41,471 nt of DNA from an uncultured Collinsella sp. (lineage in GTDB: Bacteria > Actinomycetota > Coriobacteriia > Coriobacteriales > Coriobacteriaceae), in assembly GCA_900764955.1 (NCBI GenBank), contig CAAFPY010000025.1:1-41471 (forward strand). Direction: 5' to 3'. Shown here in pieces: positions 8,165-15,395 of this stretch (its first letter is position 1; each line of letters starts with the position of its first letter). The position numbers and the translations under genes were made by a program. Below the pieces are notes generated by a model. It did no database searches, was not told the origin of the DNA, and saw only the letters and a program-made list of their open reading frames with translations.

Positions 8165-8932
8165 CTACTCGCCTGCCTTGACGACCATAGAGGCGAAGTC
8201 GGCAGCCTTGAGCGAAGCGCCGCCCACGAGGGCGCCGTCAACGTCGGGCTTGGCGACGAGCTCGGCAATGTTGCCGGGCTTAGCGGAACCGCCGTAGAGA
8301 ACGCGGATGCCGTTAGCGAGCTCCTCGCCGAACATCTCCTTGAGGGTCTCACGGATAGCGCCGCAGACCTCCTGAGCGTCCTCGGCGGTAGCGGTCTTGC
8401 CGGTGCCGATAGCCCAGATGGGCTCGTAGGCGACGACGACCTGCTTGGGGCAGGTGATCTCAAGACCAGCAAGGCCAGCCTTGACCTGGTTCACGACGTG
8501 CTCGACATAGGTGCCAGCCTCGCGGACCTCGAGGGACTCGCCGCAGCAGAAGACGGGAACAAGACCGGCGGCAACGAGGGCCTTGGCCTTCTTGTTCTGG
8601 TCCTCGTCGGTCTCGTGGAAGTAGTCGCGACGCTCGGAGTGACCGATGATGCAGTAGGTGCAGCCAGCGGACTTGAGCATGTCGCAAGAGGACTCACCGG
8701 TGAAGGCACCCTTGGCCTCCCAGTACACGTTCTGTGCACCGAGGGCGATGGGGGCAGCCTGAATGCGGTCATGAACCGTGGTGATGTCAATGGTCGGAGG
8801 GCAGACGAGCACCTCGACGCCAGCCGGAACCTCGGGCAGAGCCTGAGCCAGCTCGTCGGCGAGCTTGGCGGCCTCGGCGACGTCGTTGTTCATCTTCCAG
8901 TTACCAGCGATAAGAAGGGTGCGATTAGGCAT
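8165..8932 (-). CDS. tpiA: Triosephosphate isomerase
   Basis: It interconverts dihydroxyacetone phosphate and glyceraldehyde 3-phosphate, in the cytoplasm. It is 255 aa, normal for the family. Catalytic residues are all visible: Lys13 in GNWKMN, His98 in IGHSERR and Glu170 in AYEPIWAIGTG; the phosphate loop YGGSAKPGN is near the C-terminus. The start ATG overlaps the pgk stop by 8 bases (ATGCCTAA), so the two are probably translationally coupled. A longer open frame starting 21 codons upstream lies inside pgk and is not conserved family sequence. Confidence 0.96.
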   Translation of the reverse strand: MPNRTLLIAGNWKMNNDVAEAAKLADELAQALPEVPAGVEVLVCPPTIDITTVHDRIQAAPIALGAQNVYWEAKGAFTGESSCDMLKSAGCTYCIIGHSERRDYFHETDEDQNKKAKALVAAGLVPVFCCGESLEVREAGTYVEHVVNQVKAGLAGLEITCPKQVVVAYEPIWAIGTGKTATAEDAQEVCGAIRETLKEMFGEELANGIRVLYGGSAKPGNIAELVAKPDVDGALVGGASLKAADFASMVVKAGE

Positions 8933-10115
8933 CGAGAAGCGCCTCCACTCCGGGCAGGGCCTTACCCTCGACGAGCTCCATGGAAGCGCCACCACCGGTG
9001 GAGATCCAGCTCATCTTGTCGGCCAGGTTGAACTTGTTGACAGCCGCGACAGAGTCACCACCGCCGATGATCGAGGTGCAGTCGGCCTCGGCGACGGCCT
9101 CGGCGATAGCCTGGGTGCCGTGAGCGAAGTTGTCGAACTCGAAGACGCCCATGGGGCCGTTCCAGAACACGGTCTTGGCGCCCTTGACGGCCTCGGCGTA
9201 GAGCTCCTCGGTCTTGGGGCCGATGTCCATGCCCTCACGATCGTCGGGGATAGCGTCGGAAGCGACAACCTCGGGGACAGCGTCCTCGCCAAAGTGATCG
9301 GCAACGCGGTTGTCGATGGGGAGCAGGATCTTGACGCCCTTTTCCTCGGCCTTCTTGAGCATCTCGCCGGCGCGCTCGACCCAGTCCTCTTCCTTGAGGG
9401 ACTGACCGACGGTCAGGCCCTGAGCCAGGAAGAAGGTGTAGGCCATGCCGCCACCGATGATCAGGGTGTCAGCGGAGTCGATGAGGTGATCGAGAACGCC
9501 GATCTTGGAAGAAACCTTGGAACCGCCGACGATAGCGACGAAGGGGCGCTCGGGCTCGGCGAAGATGCCGGTCAGCGTGTCGACCTCCTTCTCGAGCAGG
9601 AAGCCGGCGACGGCAGGCAGGTAAGCGGCGGGGCCCACGACGGAACCCTGGGCGCGGTGAGCGGTGCCGAAGGCATCGAGAACGAAGACGTCACCATAGG
9701 AAGCGAGCTTCTTGGCGATCTCGGGATCGTTCTTCTTCTCACGCTTGTCGAAACGGACGTTCTCGAGAACGAGGACCTTGCCCGGCTCGACGGCGGCGAC
9801 AGCCTCAGCAGCCTTCTCGCCGTAGGTGTCGGCGACAAAGGCAACATCGAGACCAGAGAGCTCAGCGAGCTTCTTGGCGACAGGCTCAAGGGAGAGCTCA
9901 GGCTGGAAGCCGGTGCCCTCGGGACGGCCGAGGTGGCTCATGAGGATGACGCGAGCGTTGTGCTCAACGAGGTAGTTGATGGTGGGCAGGGCAGCCTTGA
10001 TGCGGGTGGTGTCGCCAACGACGCCATCCTTGATAGGCACGTTGAAGTCAACGCGGACGAGAACGCGCTTGCCGTCGACATCGATGTCGCGGACGGTCTT
10101 CTTGGTAAAGGCCAT
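8925..10115 (-). CDS. pgk: Phosphoglycerate kinase
   Basis: It transfers the acyl phosphate of 1,3-bisphosphoglycerate to ADP, in the cytoplasm. It is 396 aa, normal length. N-domain substrate motifs are RVDFNVP and MSHLGRPEG. The hinge and C-domain nucleotide motifs include FVAIVGGSKVSSKIGVL, FWNGPMGVFE and GGGDSVAAV. The start MAFTKKTV is preceded by AAAGG about 12 bases upstream, a rather distant Shine-Dalgarno also seen for nanE. It overlaps tpiA by 8 bases. Upstream, a hairpin with a T-run separates it from gap, and I see no good promoter between, so its mRNA probably comes from read-through. Confidence 0.96.
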   Translation of the reverse strand: MAFTKKTVRDIDVDGKRVLVRVDFNVPIKDGVVGDTTRIKAALPTINYLVEHNARVILMSHLGRPEGTGFQPELSLEPVAKKLAELSGLDVAFVADTYGEKAAEAVAAVEPGKVLVLENVRFDKREKKNDPEIAKKLASYGDVFVLDAFGTAHRAQGSVVGPAAYLPAVAGFLLEKEVDTLTGIFAEPERPFVAIVGGSKVSSKIGVLDHLIDSADTLIIGGGMAYTFFLAQGLTVGQSLKEEDWVERAGEMLKKAEEKGVKILLPIDNRVADHFGEDAVPEVVASDAIPDDREGMDIGPKTEELYAEAVKGAKTVFWNGPMGVFEFDNFAHGTQAIAEAVAEADCTSIIGGGDSVAAVNKFNLADKMSWISTGGGASMELVEGKALPGVEALLDA

Positions 10116-10171
10116 GTTTGCTTCTACCTTTCGTACGTGTCTGCCTCCCATTACGGCAGACGATTTCCTAT

Positions 10172-10218
10172 AAAAAGGGCGCGACCCTAGGGTGTAAGCC
10201 CTATAAGGCCGCGCCCTT
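10172..10218 (-). terminator. Terminator-like hairpin between gap and pgk
   Basis: The outer stem pairs AAGGGCGCG (10175-10183) with CGCGCCCTT (10210-10218), with a further short stem inside. On the minus transcript it is followed by TTTTTAT. It lies inside the glycolytic gene run, 38 bases after the gap stop, so it is probably a partial terminator that gives more gap than pgk mRNA. A second small hairpin (arms 10139-10145 and 10155-10161) sits just before pgk. Confidence 0.75.
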
Positions 10219-10255
10219 CTTTAGACGCTCAACGAGCTATTCGCTAAAAGCTAAA

Positions 10256-11281
10256 TTAAGCAACGAACTTCTCGAAGTACTTGATGGTGCGGACCATCTG
10301 AGAGGTGTAAGAGTTCTCGTTGTCGTACCAAGAGGTGACCTGAACGAGGGTCTGGCCGTTGCCGAGGTCAGAGCACATGGTCTGAGTGGCGTCGAAGATG
10401 GAGCCGTGGGTCTCGCCGATGATGTCGGTGGAGACGATGTCGTCCTCGTTGTAACCGAAGGTCTCGGAGATGGTGGAAGCGTAGGCCTTCATAGCGGCGT
10501 TGACCTCGTCGACGGTGACCTTCTTGTCAACGACAGCGTAGAGGTTGGTGATGGAGCCGGTCGGCGTCGGGACGCGCTGGGCGGCACCGATGAGCTTACC
10601 GTTGAGCTCGGGGAGAACCAGGCCGATAGCCTTGGCAGCACCGGTGGTGTTGGGGACGATGTTGACGGCGCAGGCGCGGCTACGACGCTTGTTGCCCTTG
10701 CGCTGCGGGCCGTCGAGCGGCATCTGGTCGCCGGTCCAGGCGTGAATGGTGGTCATGATGCCGGACACGATGGGAGCGAAGTCGTTCAGACCCTTGGCCA
10801 TCGGGGCGAGGCAGTTGGTGGTGCAGGAAGCAGCGGAGATGATGTTGTCCTCAGCGGTCAGCGTCTCGTGGTTGACGTTGTACACGATGGTGGGCAGATC
10901 GCTGCCGGCCGGAGCGGAGATGACGACCTTCTTGGCGCCAGCGTTGATGTGGGCCTGAGCCTTAGCCTTGCTGGTGTAGAAGCCGGTGCACTCGAGAACG
11001 ACGTCGACGTCGAGGTCGCCCCAAGGCAGGTTGTTGGCGTCGGCCTCCTTGTAGATCTTGATCTCCTTGCCGTCAACGGTGATGGAATCCTCGCCAGCAA
11101 CGACCTCGTGATCGCGAGCGTAGTTGCCCTGCGTGGAGTCGTACTTCAGCAGGTAAGCGAGCATATCGGGAGAGGTGAGGTCGTTGATAGCGACAATCTC
11201 GGAGCCCTCATGACCGAACATCTGACGGAAAGCCAGACGACCGATGCGACCGAAGCCGTTAATAGCAACCTTTACTGCCAT
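10256..11281 (-). CDS. gap: Glyceraldehyde-3-phosphate dehydrogenase, type I
   Basis: It oxidises and phosphorylates glyceraldehyde 3-phosphate with NAD in the cytoplasm. It is 341 aa. The N-terminus [15 protein letters not shown] is the Rossmann nucleotide-binding motif. The Asp of AINDLT favours NAD, and the catalytic Cys153 lies in [12 protein letters not shown]. Further family stretches are [20 protein letters not shown] and [13 protein letters not shown]. The ATG is preceded by GAAAGGAG with 7-base spacing; an upstream in-frame extension of 34 codons is rejected as unlike the family. It is the first gene of the lower-glycolysis run, with a promoter candidate at 11354-11383. Confidence 0.97.
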   Translation of the reverse strand: MAVKVAINGFGRIGRLAFRQMFGHEGSEIVAINDLTSPDMLAYLLKYDSTQGNYARDHEVVAGEDSITVDGKEIKIYKEADANNLPWGDLDVDVVLECTGFYTSKAKAQAHINAGAKKVVISAPAGSDLPTIVYNVNHETLTAEDNIISAASCTTNCLAPMAKGLNDFAPIVSGIMTTIHAWTGDQMPLDGPQRKGNKRRSRACAVNIVPNTTGAAKAIGLVLPELNGKLIGAAQRVPTPTGSITNLYAVVDKKVTVDEVNAAMKAYASTISETFGYNEDDIVSTDIIGETHGSIFDATQTMCSDLGNGQTLVQVTSWYDNENSYTSQMVRTIKYFEKFVA

Positions 11282-11353
11282 TGTGTCTCCTTTCGTAAGG
11301 CCCCCGCAAGCTACAGCGCCCGCCGTTGAGGCCCACAAACTAACCACTCGCCT

Positions 11354-11383
11354 AATATACCTTTTTTTTGACTTGAATTTCAC
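11354..11383 (-). promoter_or_regulatory. Candidate promoter of gap
   Basis: On the minus strand the -10 is TATATT (11354-11359) and the -35-like GTGAAA is at 11378-11383, with an 18-base A-rich spacer. The predicted start would give a leader of about 65 bases. Confidence 0.5.
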
Positions 11384-11415
11384 GAGAATGCTCGAAATTG
11401 AAAATCAAATTTACG

Positions 11416-11429
11416 TTAAAACGTTTTAA
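11416..11429. promoter_or_regulatory. 14-bp palindrome upstream of the gap promoter
   Basis: The sequence TTAAAACGTTTTAA is a perfect palindrome with a central CG, the shape of a LacI/CcpA-type operator. It lies about 33 bases upstream of the candidate gap -35 and 46 bases beyond the whiA stop. Binding by any regulator is inferred only from symmetry. Confidence 0.4.
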
Positions 11430-11474
11430 AGAATAAAATAGCAGCTAAATCCGTATATAAGTCGATACTTTAAA

Positions 11475-12404
11475 CTACTTGTTTGCTTCAATGAGCTTTT
11501 CAAGACGTAAAACACGATGGTAGAGGGCCGACTTCGACAAGGGAGGGTCAGCCATCTCCCCTAAATCACGCAGCGACAGATCGGGATAGCGCTCGCGCAG
11601 GTCGCAAAAGACCGCCAAGGCATCCGGAAGCGCATCGCGAAGGCCGCGCTGCTCGAGCTCATCGATAAGCGCAAGCTGATGTTGGGCAGCACCGGCGCTT
11701 CTGGTCTGGTTGGCGAGCTCGGCGTTCACGCGACGGTTCACATCGTTCTTAACCAACTTGACCGCGCGCGCCTCCTCAATCTCGGCAACGCTGCGCTTGG
11801 CACCAATCAGCTTTAATAGATGCTCGATTTCCTCGGCGCTCTTAATGTACACGGCATATGACCCCCGCCGTGCATTAACACGAGCATGGACCCCAATCTG
11901 CCCCAACAGGTCGCAAAGCCCCTTAGCATATTGCTCGCCCTGCACCGCGATCTCCAAATGAAAATCGCCGCGCGGATCGGCCACGAAGCCACCCGCGATG
12001 AGCGCGCCGCGGATGTAGGCAAGCCTGCAGCAGGGACGGGCAACGATGTGTCGGGGAACACCGGCGACGAGCCCTCCCCTGCGGTCTAGAATGCCCAGCA
12101 GCACCAGAGCCTTGTCCAGGTCGGGTTGATCGGGCAGGGTAATGAGATAGTTACGGACCTTATGCAAGACCGATTTACGAACGGTGAATTCCGTTTTGAG
12201 CTTAAGGATGCGATGCGTCAGCGTGATCATCGTGCGCGCGACGGCGCCCGTCTCGGTCGCGACAGTCAAACGATACCGCCCGGAGCCGGCCAGCGAAAGT
12301 GTACCGCTCACACGCGTCAGGGCGGCAAGCGTCGACAAATCGCAGTATTCACATTCGGGTTCGCAGCGCGCAAGCTCGTCGCGCACCTCAGCGGTAAACG
12401 ACAT
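11475..12404 (-). CDS. whiA: DNA-binding protein WhiA
   Basis: It is a sporulation/cell-division regulator family protein conserved in Gram-positives, related to LAGLIDADG endonucleases but non-catalytic. It is 309 aa, normal. The N-terminus MSFTAEVRDELAR is the family signature. The middle part has GILDRRGG and CCRLAYIRGALIAGGFV, and the C-terminal helix-turn-helix covers about residues 265-305 (LSLRDLGEMADPPLSKSALYHR). It begins 6 bases after the rapZ stop and is probably cotranscribed with it. In many Gram-positives yvcK lies between these two genes; here it is absent. In Streptomyces WhiA acts with WhiB on division genes; its targets here are unknown. Confidence 0.93.
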   Translation of the reverse strand: MSFTAEVRDELARCEPECEYCDLSTLAALTRVSGTLSLAGSGRYRLTVATETGAVARTMITLTHRILKLKTEFTVRKSVLHKVRNYLITLPDQPDLDKALVLLGILDRRGGLVAGVPRHIVARPCCRLAYIRGALIAGGFVADPRGDFHLEIAVQGEQYAKGLCDLLGQIGVHARVNARRGSYAVYIKSAEEIEHLLKLIGAKRSVAEIEEARAVKLVKNDVNRRVNAELANQTRSAGAAQHQLALIDELEQRGLRDALPDALAVFCDLRERYPDLSLRDLGEMADPPLSKSALYHRVLRLEKLIEANK

Positions 12405-12410
12405 GCAGGC

Positions 12411-13331
12411 CTATGCTTTCGTGTTCGCGCGCGACAGGTCGCGATGGGAAATGCTCACGTGATACTGGGCGCCTTCCAAATAACGTGCCGTGGCCTCGGC
12501 AATGGCGACGCTGCGGTGTTGACCGCCCGTGCAGCCGATGGCGATAGAAAGCTGCGGCTTGCCCTCCGCGATATAGCCTGGCATGACCGTATCGAGCAGC
12601 TGTGTCCAAGCCTTCCAAAACTCCTGCGTCTTGGGATGGTCCAGAACAAAATCGGAGACCTTTTTATCGAGACCGGTCATCGTGCGCATCTCGGGATCGT
12701 AGAACGGATTGGGCAGGAAGCGGACGTCGATCATAATGTCCGCCTCGACGGGCATGCCGTGCTTAAAGCCAAACGAGAACACATGGACGTCCATGAGCTG
12801 TTGGTCGGACAGCTCGGAAAATGCCATACGTAGCTTGTTGCGCAGCGCAGAGGTGTGCAGACGGCTCGTGTCGATAATCATATCGGCTCGATCGCGCACG
12901 CCCTGCAGCTGAAGGCGCTCGCGCTGAATGGCATCGGCCGTAGTCTCCCCCGGCTTGGCAATGGGATGACGGCGGCGATTTTCGCTGTAGCGACGGATCA
13001 GCACCTCGTCAGAGGCCTCGAGAAAAACGATGTCGCAGCTCATCTCGCGCTCCTCGAGTGCGGCAACGGCATCGAGCAACTCATCGAACAAGCCCTGGCT
13101 GCGCAGGTCGCAGGTGACGGCAAGGTGCCTACCCACGCCCGTATTGATGCCGACGAGCTCAGCAAGCTGGGCAATCAGACGCGGGGGCAGGTTATCGATA
13201 CAAAAATAGCCCATGTCCTCGAACACATGCATGGCCTGCGTTCGGCCCGATCCGGACATTCCGGTGATGATGACGATATCGGGGATGCGCTCCGAGCGCT
13301 CCGCCGCATCCATGGCATCTCCCTTTTGCAT
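12411..13331 (-). CDS. rapZ: RNase adapter / nucleotide-binding protein RapZ (YvcJ)
   Basis: It is a P-loop protein which in E. coli guides RNase E to GlmZ and in Gram-positives has ATPase/GTPase activity of unclear role. The length is 306 aa from the ATG with AGGAGG 6 bases upstream; a second ATG six codons later also has a ribosome site, so the start is uncertain by six residues. Walker A reads GMSGSGRT (about 24-31), with Arg for the usual Lys, a change common in actinobacterial members. The C-terminal domain has the motifs DVRFLPNPFY and IGCTGGQHRSV. It lies downstream of nanE, beyond a terminator, and is followed directly by whiA. Confidence 0.93.
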   Translation of the reverse strand: MQKGDAMDAAERSERIPDIVIITGMSGSGRTQAMHVFEDMGYFCIDNLPPRLIAQLAELVGINTGVGRHLAVTCDLRSQGLFDELLDAVAALEEREMSCDIVFLEASDEVLIRRYSENRRRHPIAKPGETTADAIQRERLQLQGVRDRADMIIDTSRLHTSALRNKLRMAFSELSDQQLMDVHVFSFGFKHGMPVEADIMIDVRFLPNPFYDPEMRTMTGLDKKVSDFVLDHPKTQEFWKAWTQLLDTVMPGYIAEGKPQLSIAIGCTGGQHRSVAIAEATARYLEGAQYHVSISHRDLSRANTKA

Positions 13332-13344
13332 GTGCTGCCTCCTA

Positions 13345-13381
13345 AAAACAAGCGCGGGACCCAGCAACCCGGATCCCGCGC
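13345..13381 (-). terminator. Terminator-like hairpin between nanE and rapZ
   Basis: The stem GCGCGGGA (13352-13359) pairs with TCCCGCGC (13374-13381), followed on the minus strand by TTGTTTTTA. It closes the sialic acid gene cluster but also sits in the rapZ leader, 14 bases before its Shine-Dalgarno. A -10-like TATACT (13400-13405) lies just upstream of it, so it could act as an attenuator for rapZ. Confidence 0.7.
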
Positions 13382-13432
13382 GGTCAATTGCCTTTAATGA
13401 GTATACCGCCCTGAGCGGATACAAGGTCCGTC

Positions 13433-14119
13433 TTACGCCTCAAGCGCGGCTTTGAACCAACTCGTAATACTCGTGGGGTGCGTGATGGCTGTGCCCACGA
13501 CAACTGCCCAAGCGCCCGCATCAATTGCGGCGCGGGCCTCCTCGGGCGTGTGCACGCGGCCCTCGCAGATGATGGGAAGGCCGGGAAACTCCTCGGTCGC
13601 CTGGCGCAGGAGCGGCAGATCGGGACCGTCGGCCATGGTGCAATCGATAGCGGCAACACCATGGGAAAGCGTGGTGGACACCAGGTCGAAGCCCATGTCG
13701 ACAGCACGACGAATATCCTCGATGGTGGCACAGTCGGCCATCAGGAGCACGCCCTCCTCGTGCAGCGGACGGAAGGTGTCCTCGACGGTCTTGCCATCGG
13801 GACGCGGGCGATCAGTGGCGTCAATTGCCACGATGTCGGCACCGGCGGCAACGCAGGCGCGAGCATGACGCAGCGTCGGCGTGATGTAGACGCCCTCGTG
13901 TCCATCCTTCCACAAGCCGATGACGGGAACCTCGCAGCGGCCCTTAATGGCGGCGATGTCAGCAAGACCCTGGCAGCGAATAGCGGCGGCGCCGCCAAGC
14001 TCGCAGGCGCGAGACATCTGAGCCATGGTTTCGGGCGTACGAAGCGGCTCGCCCATATAGGCCTGAACGCTCACGACGAGCTTGCCCTTCAGGGATTGAA
14101 TCAAAGGATCAACGGTCAT
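13433..14119 (-). CDS. nanE: N-acetylmannosamine-6-phosphate 2-epimerase NanE
   Basis: It converts ManNAc-6-P to GlcNAc-6-P in the cytoplasm, the last dedicated step of sialic acid breakdown. It is 228 aa, normal for NanE. It has a TIM-barrel with the family N-terminus LKGKLVVSVQA, a Lys in IGLWKDG, VAIDATDRPRPDG, the loop CEGRVHTPEEA with the expected Glu, and WAVVVGTAITHP at the C-terminus. The ATG at MTVDPLIQ is chosen over one 13 codons earlier on family grounds; AAAGG lies about 11 bases upstream. It is the last gene of the sialic acid cluster, behind a large structured leader (14145-14242) and ahead of a terminator. The product would need NagA and NagB, which are not in this window. Confidence 0.93.
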   Translation of the reverse strand: MTVDPLIQSLKGKLVVSVQAYMGEPLRTPETMAQMSRACELGGAAAIRCQGLADIAAIKGRCEVPVIGLWKDGHEGVYITPTLRHARACVAAGADIVAIDATDRPRPDGKTVEDTFRPLHEEGVLLMADCATIEDIRRAVDMGFDLVSTTLSHGVAAIDCTMADGPDLPLLRQATEEFPGLPIICEGRVHTPEEARAAIDAGAWAVVVGTAITHPTSITSWFKAALEA

Positions 14120-14144
14120 GTTCGACTCAACCTTTCTCAAAATA

Positions 14145-14242
14145 GCCTTCTGAGACACCGCACCTTGACGTTCAAACCGTCGCTCGCGTACCGAAGTACG
14201 CTTCGCTCCTCTTTCACGTCAATCTGCGGCACCTCAGAAGGC
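14145..14242 (-). ncRNA. Large structured RNA element in the nanE leader
   Basis: The 27-base arms at 14145-14171 and 14216-14242 pair in 22 positions. Three of the five remaining positions become G-U pairs only on the minus-strand RNA, which points to that strand as the functional one. Inside the 44-base loop is a 6-bp hairpin, GCGTAC at 14186-14191 with GTACGC at 14196-14201, closed by a cUUCGg tetraloop on the minus strand. It lies between nanK and nanE. It could be a processing or attenuation element, or an intergenic repeat; no known riboswitch class was recognised. Confidence 0.6.
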
Positions 14243-14259
14243 GCACTTGGTAGTTATGT

Positions 14260-15225
14260 TTACTTCAACGATGCAAGAAGGTGTTCGGCGGCACCGATGA
14301 GCGGCGCGTCGCCCTCCAGAGAACCGATGAGGATCGGCGTGTCCTGGAGCGGATCGAGCGCCTGGCTGGCATAGCCCTCGTGCACCGAATCCTTCCACGT
14401 CTGCGAACGCCAATCGGGACCCTGATGAATTACGCCGCCCGAAAGCACGATGACCTCTGGATCCAGAATATTGGCAAGCGAGCCCAAGCTGGCGCCCAGC
14501 GCAAAGCCGGCGTCATGGATGACCTCGGTCGCCTTTGCGTCGCCAGCACGGCACAGGTCGTTCACGTCGCGACCGACCGAAGGACGGCTGGGGTCAACTC
14601 GACCGAAGCGTTCGTCGTACATACGGCCAATCGAGGTGCCCGAAGCAACAGACTCAAGATGGCCGGAACGCCCGCAGGCGCAGGGAATGCCGGCGGCAGC
14701 CGAGCACTCGATGTGGCCCATATGACCGGCAGCACCATGGAAGCCCTGCATCACGCGGCCGTTCTCGACATATGCGCCACCGATGCCCGTACCGATTCCC
14801 AGGCACAAGACGGAGAACTTGCCCTTGCCGACGCCCCAGTGGGCCTCGCCCAGAGCATGAGCCTGCACGTCGCCCACAACGGCAACGGGAAGACCAAGGT
14901 CCTCGCGCAGACGCGGCCCCAACTGAACGCCGGACCAGCCGGGCATGATCTCATTGGCATAAGCAATGGCGCCCGTCTTGGGATCGACGACGCCTGCGGC
15001 ACCGATACCGACACCGAGAACCTCGACATCGGGATTCGCCTCAAGAGCGGCCTTGATAGACGCCTCGATACGCTGGAAGACGGCCTCGCCGCCCTCCTGG
15101 GCCTCGGTAGGAACCTCGGCCTCAAAAACGGGATGGGGCACACTACCGTCAGCCGGGTACTCCATGATGGCAGTCGCAATTTTAGTTCCGCCGATATCGA
15201 CAGAGCAGACGTACTTGTTCTCCAT
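14260..15225 (-). CDS. nanK: ROK-family kinase, probable N-acetylmannosamine kinase NanK
   Basis: It probably phosphorylates ManNAc to ManNAc-6-P with ATP; the substrate is inferred from its place between nanA and nanE. It is 321 aa, normal for ROK sugar kinases. The phosphate motif DIGGTK is at 10-15, GIGAAGVVD follows, the catalytic Asp119 is in VVGDVQAHALGEA, GIGTGIGG is at 143-150 and the zinc-site GHMGH at 167-171. The usual Cys-rich zinc motif CxCGxxGCxE reads CACGRSGHLE here, with His189 replacing the third Cys; His could still bind zinc. The ATG has AAGGAG 6 bases upstream. Glucokinase is the main alternative, but the neighbours argue for ManNAc. Confidence 0.85.
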   Translation of the reverse strand: MENKYVCSVDIGGTKIATAIMEYPADGSVPHPVFEAEVPTEAQEGGEAVFQRIEASIKAALEANPDVEVLGVGIGAAGVVDPKTGAIAYANEIMPGWSGVQLGPRLREDLGLPVAVVGDVQAHALGEAHWGVGKGKFSVLCLGIGTGIGGAYVENGRVMQGFHGAAGHMGHIECSAAAGIPCACGRSGHLESVASGTSIGRMYDERFGRVDPSRPSVGRDVNDLCRAGDAKATEVIHDAGFALGASLGSLANILDPEVIVLSGGVIHQGPDWRSQTWKDSVHEGYASQALDPLQDTPILIGSLEGDAPLIGAAEHLLASLK

Positions 15226-15300
15226 GTCGCTCTCCTTCGGAGATAAAAACAACTACAGGAAATGAGGGCAGAATTATCGCCACAGGTTGATAAAGGTTTC

Positions 15301-15388
15301 CCAGGTGCCCGAGGTTGGGGTGAAAGTGGTCGGGCGTTGACCTAATGGGTCACGCCCGACCACTTGAGCCCCAAGATCGGGTGCCTGG
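15301..15388 (-). other. Long imperfect hairpin between nanA and nanK
   Basis: Two 37-base arms (15301-15337 and 15352-15388) match at 30 positions, plus three that can form G-T pairs on the plus strand; the innermost 13 bp are perfect (AGTGGTCGGGCGT). The 14-base loop can itself form GACC/GGTC. It starts 7 bases after the nanA stop. No T-run follows on the minus strand (TTCACCCC), so it is a stability hairpin, a Rho-type barrier or a repeat element rather than a classic terminator. Confidence 0.75.
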
Positions 15389-15395
15389 GGAAGCT

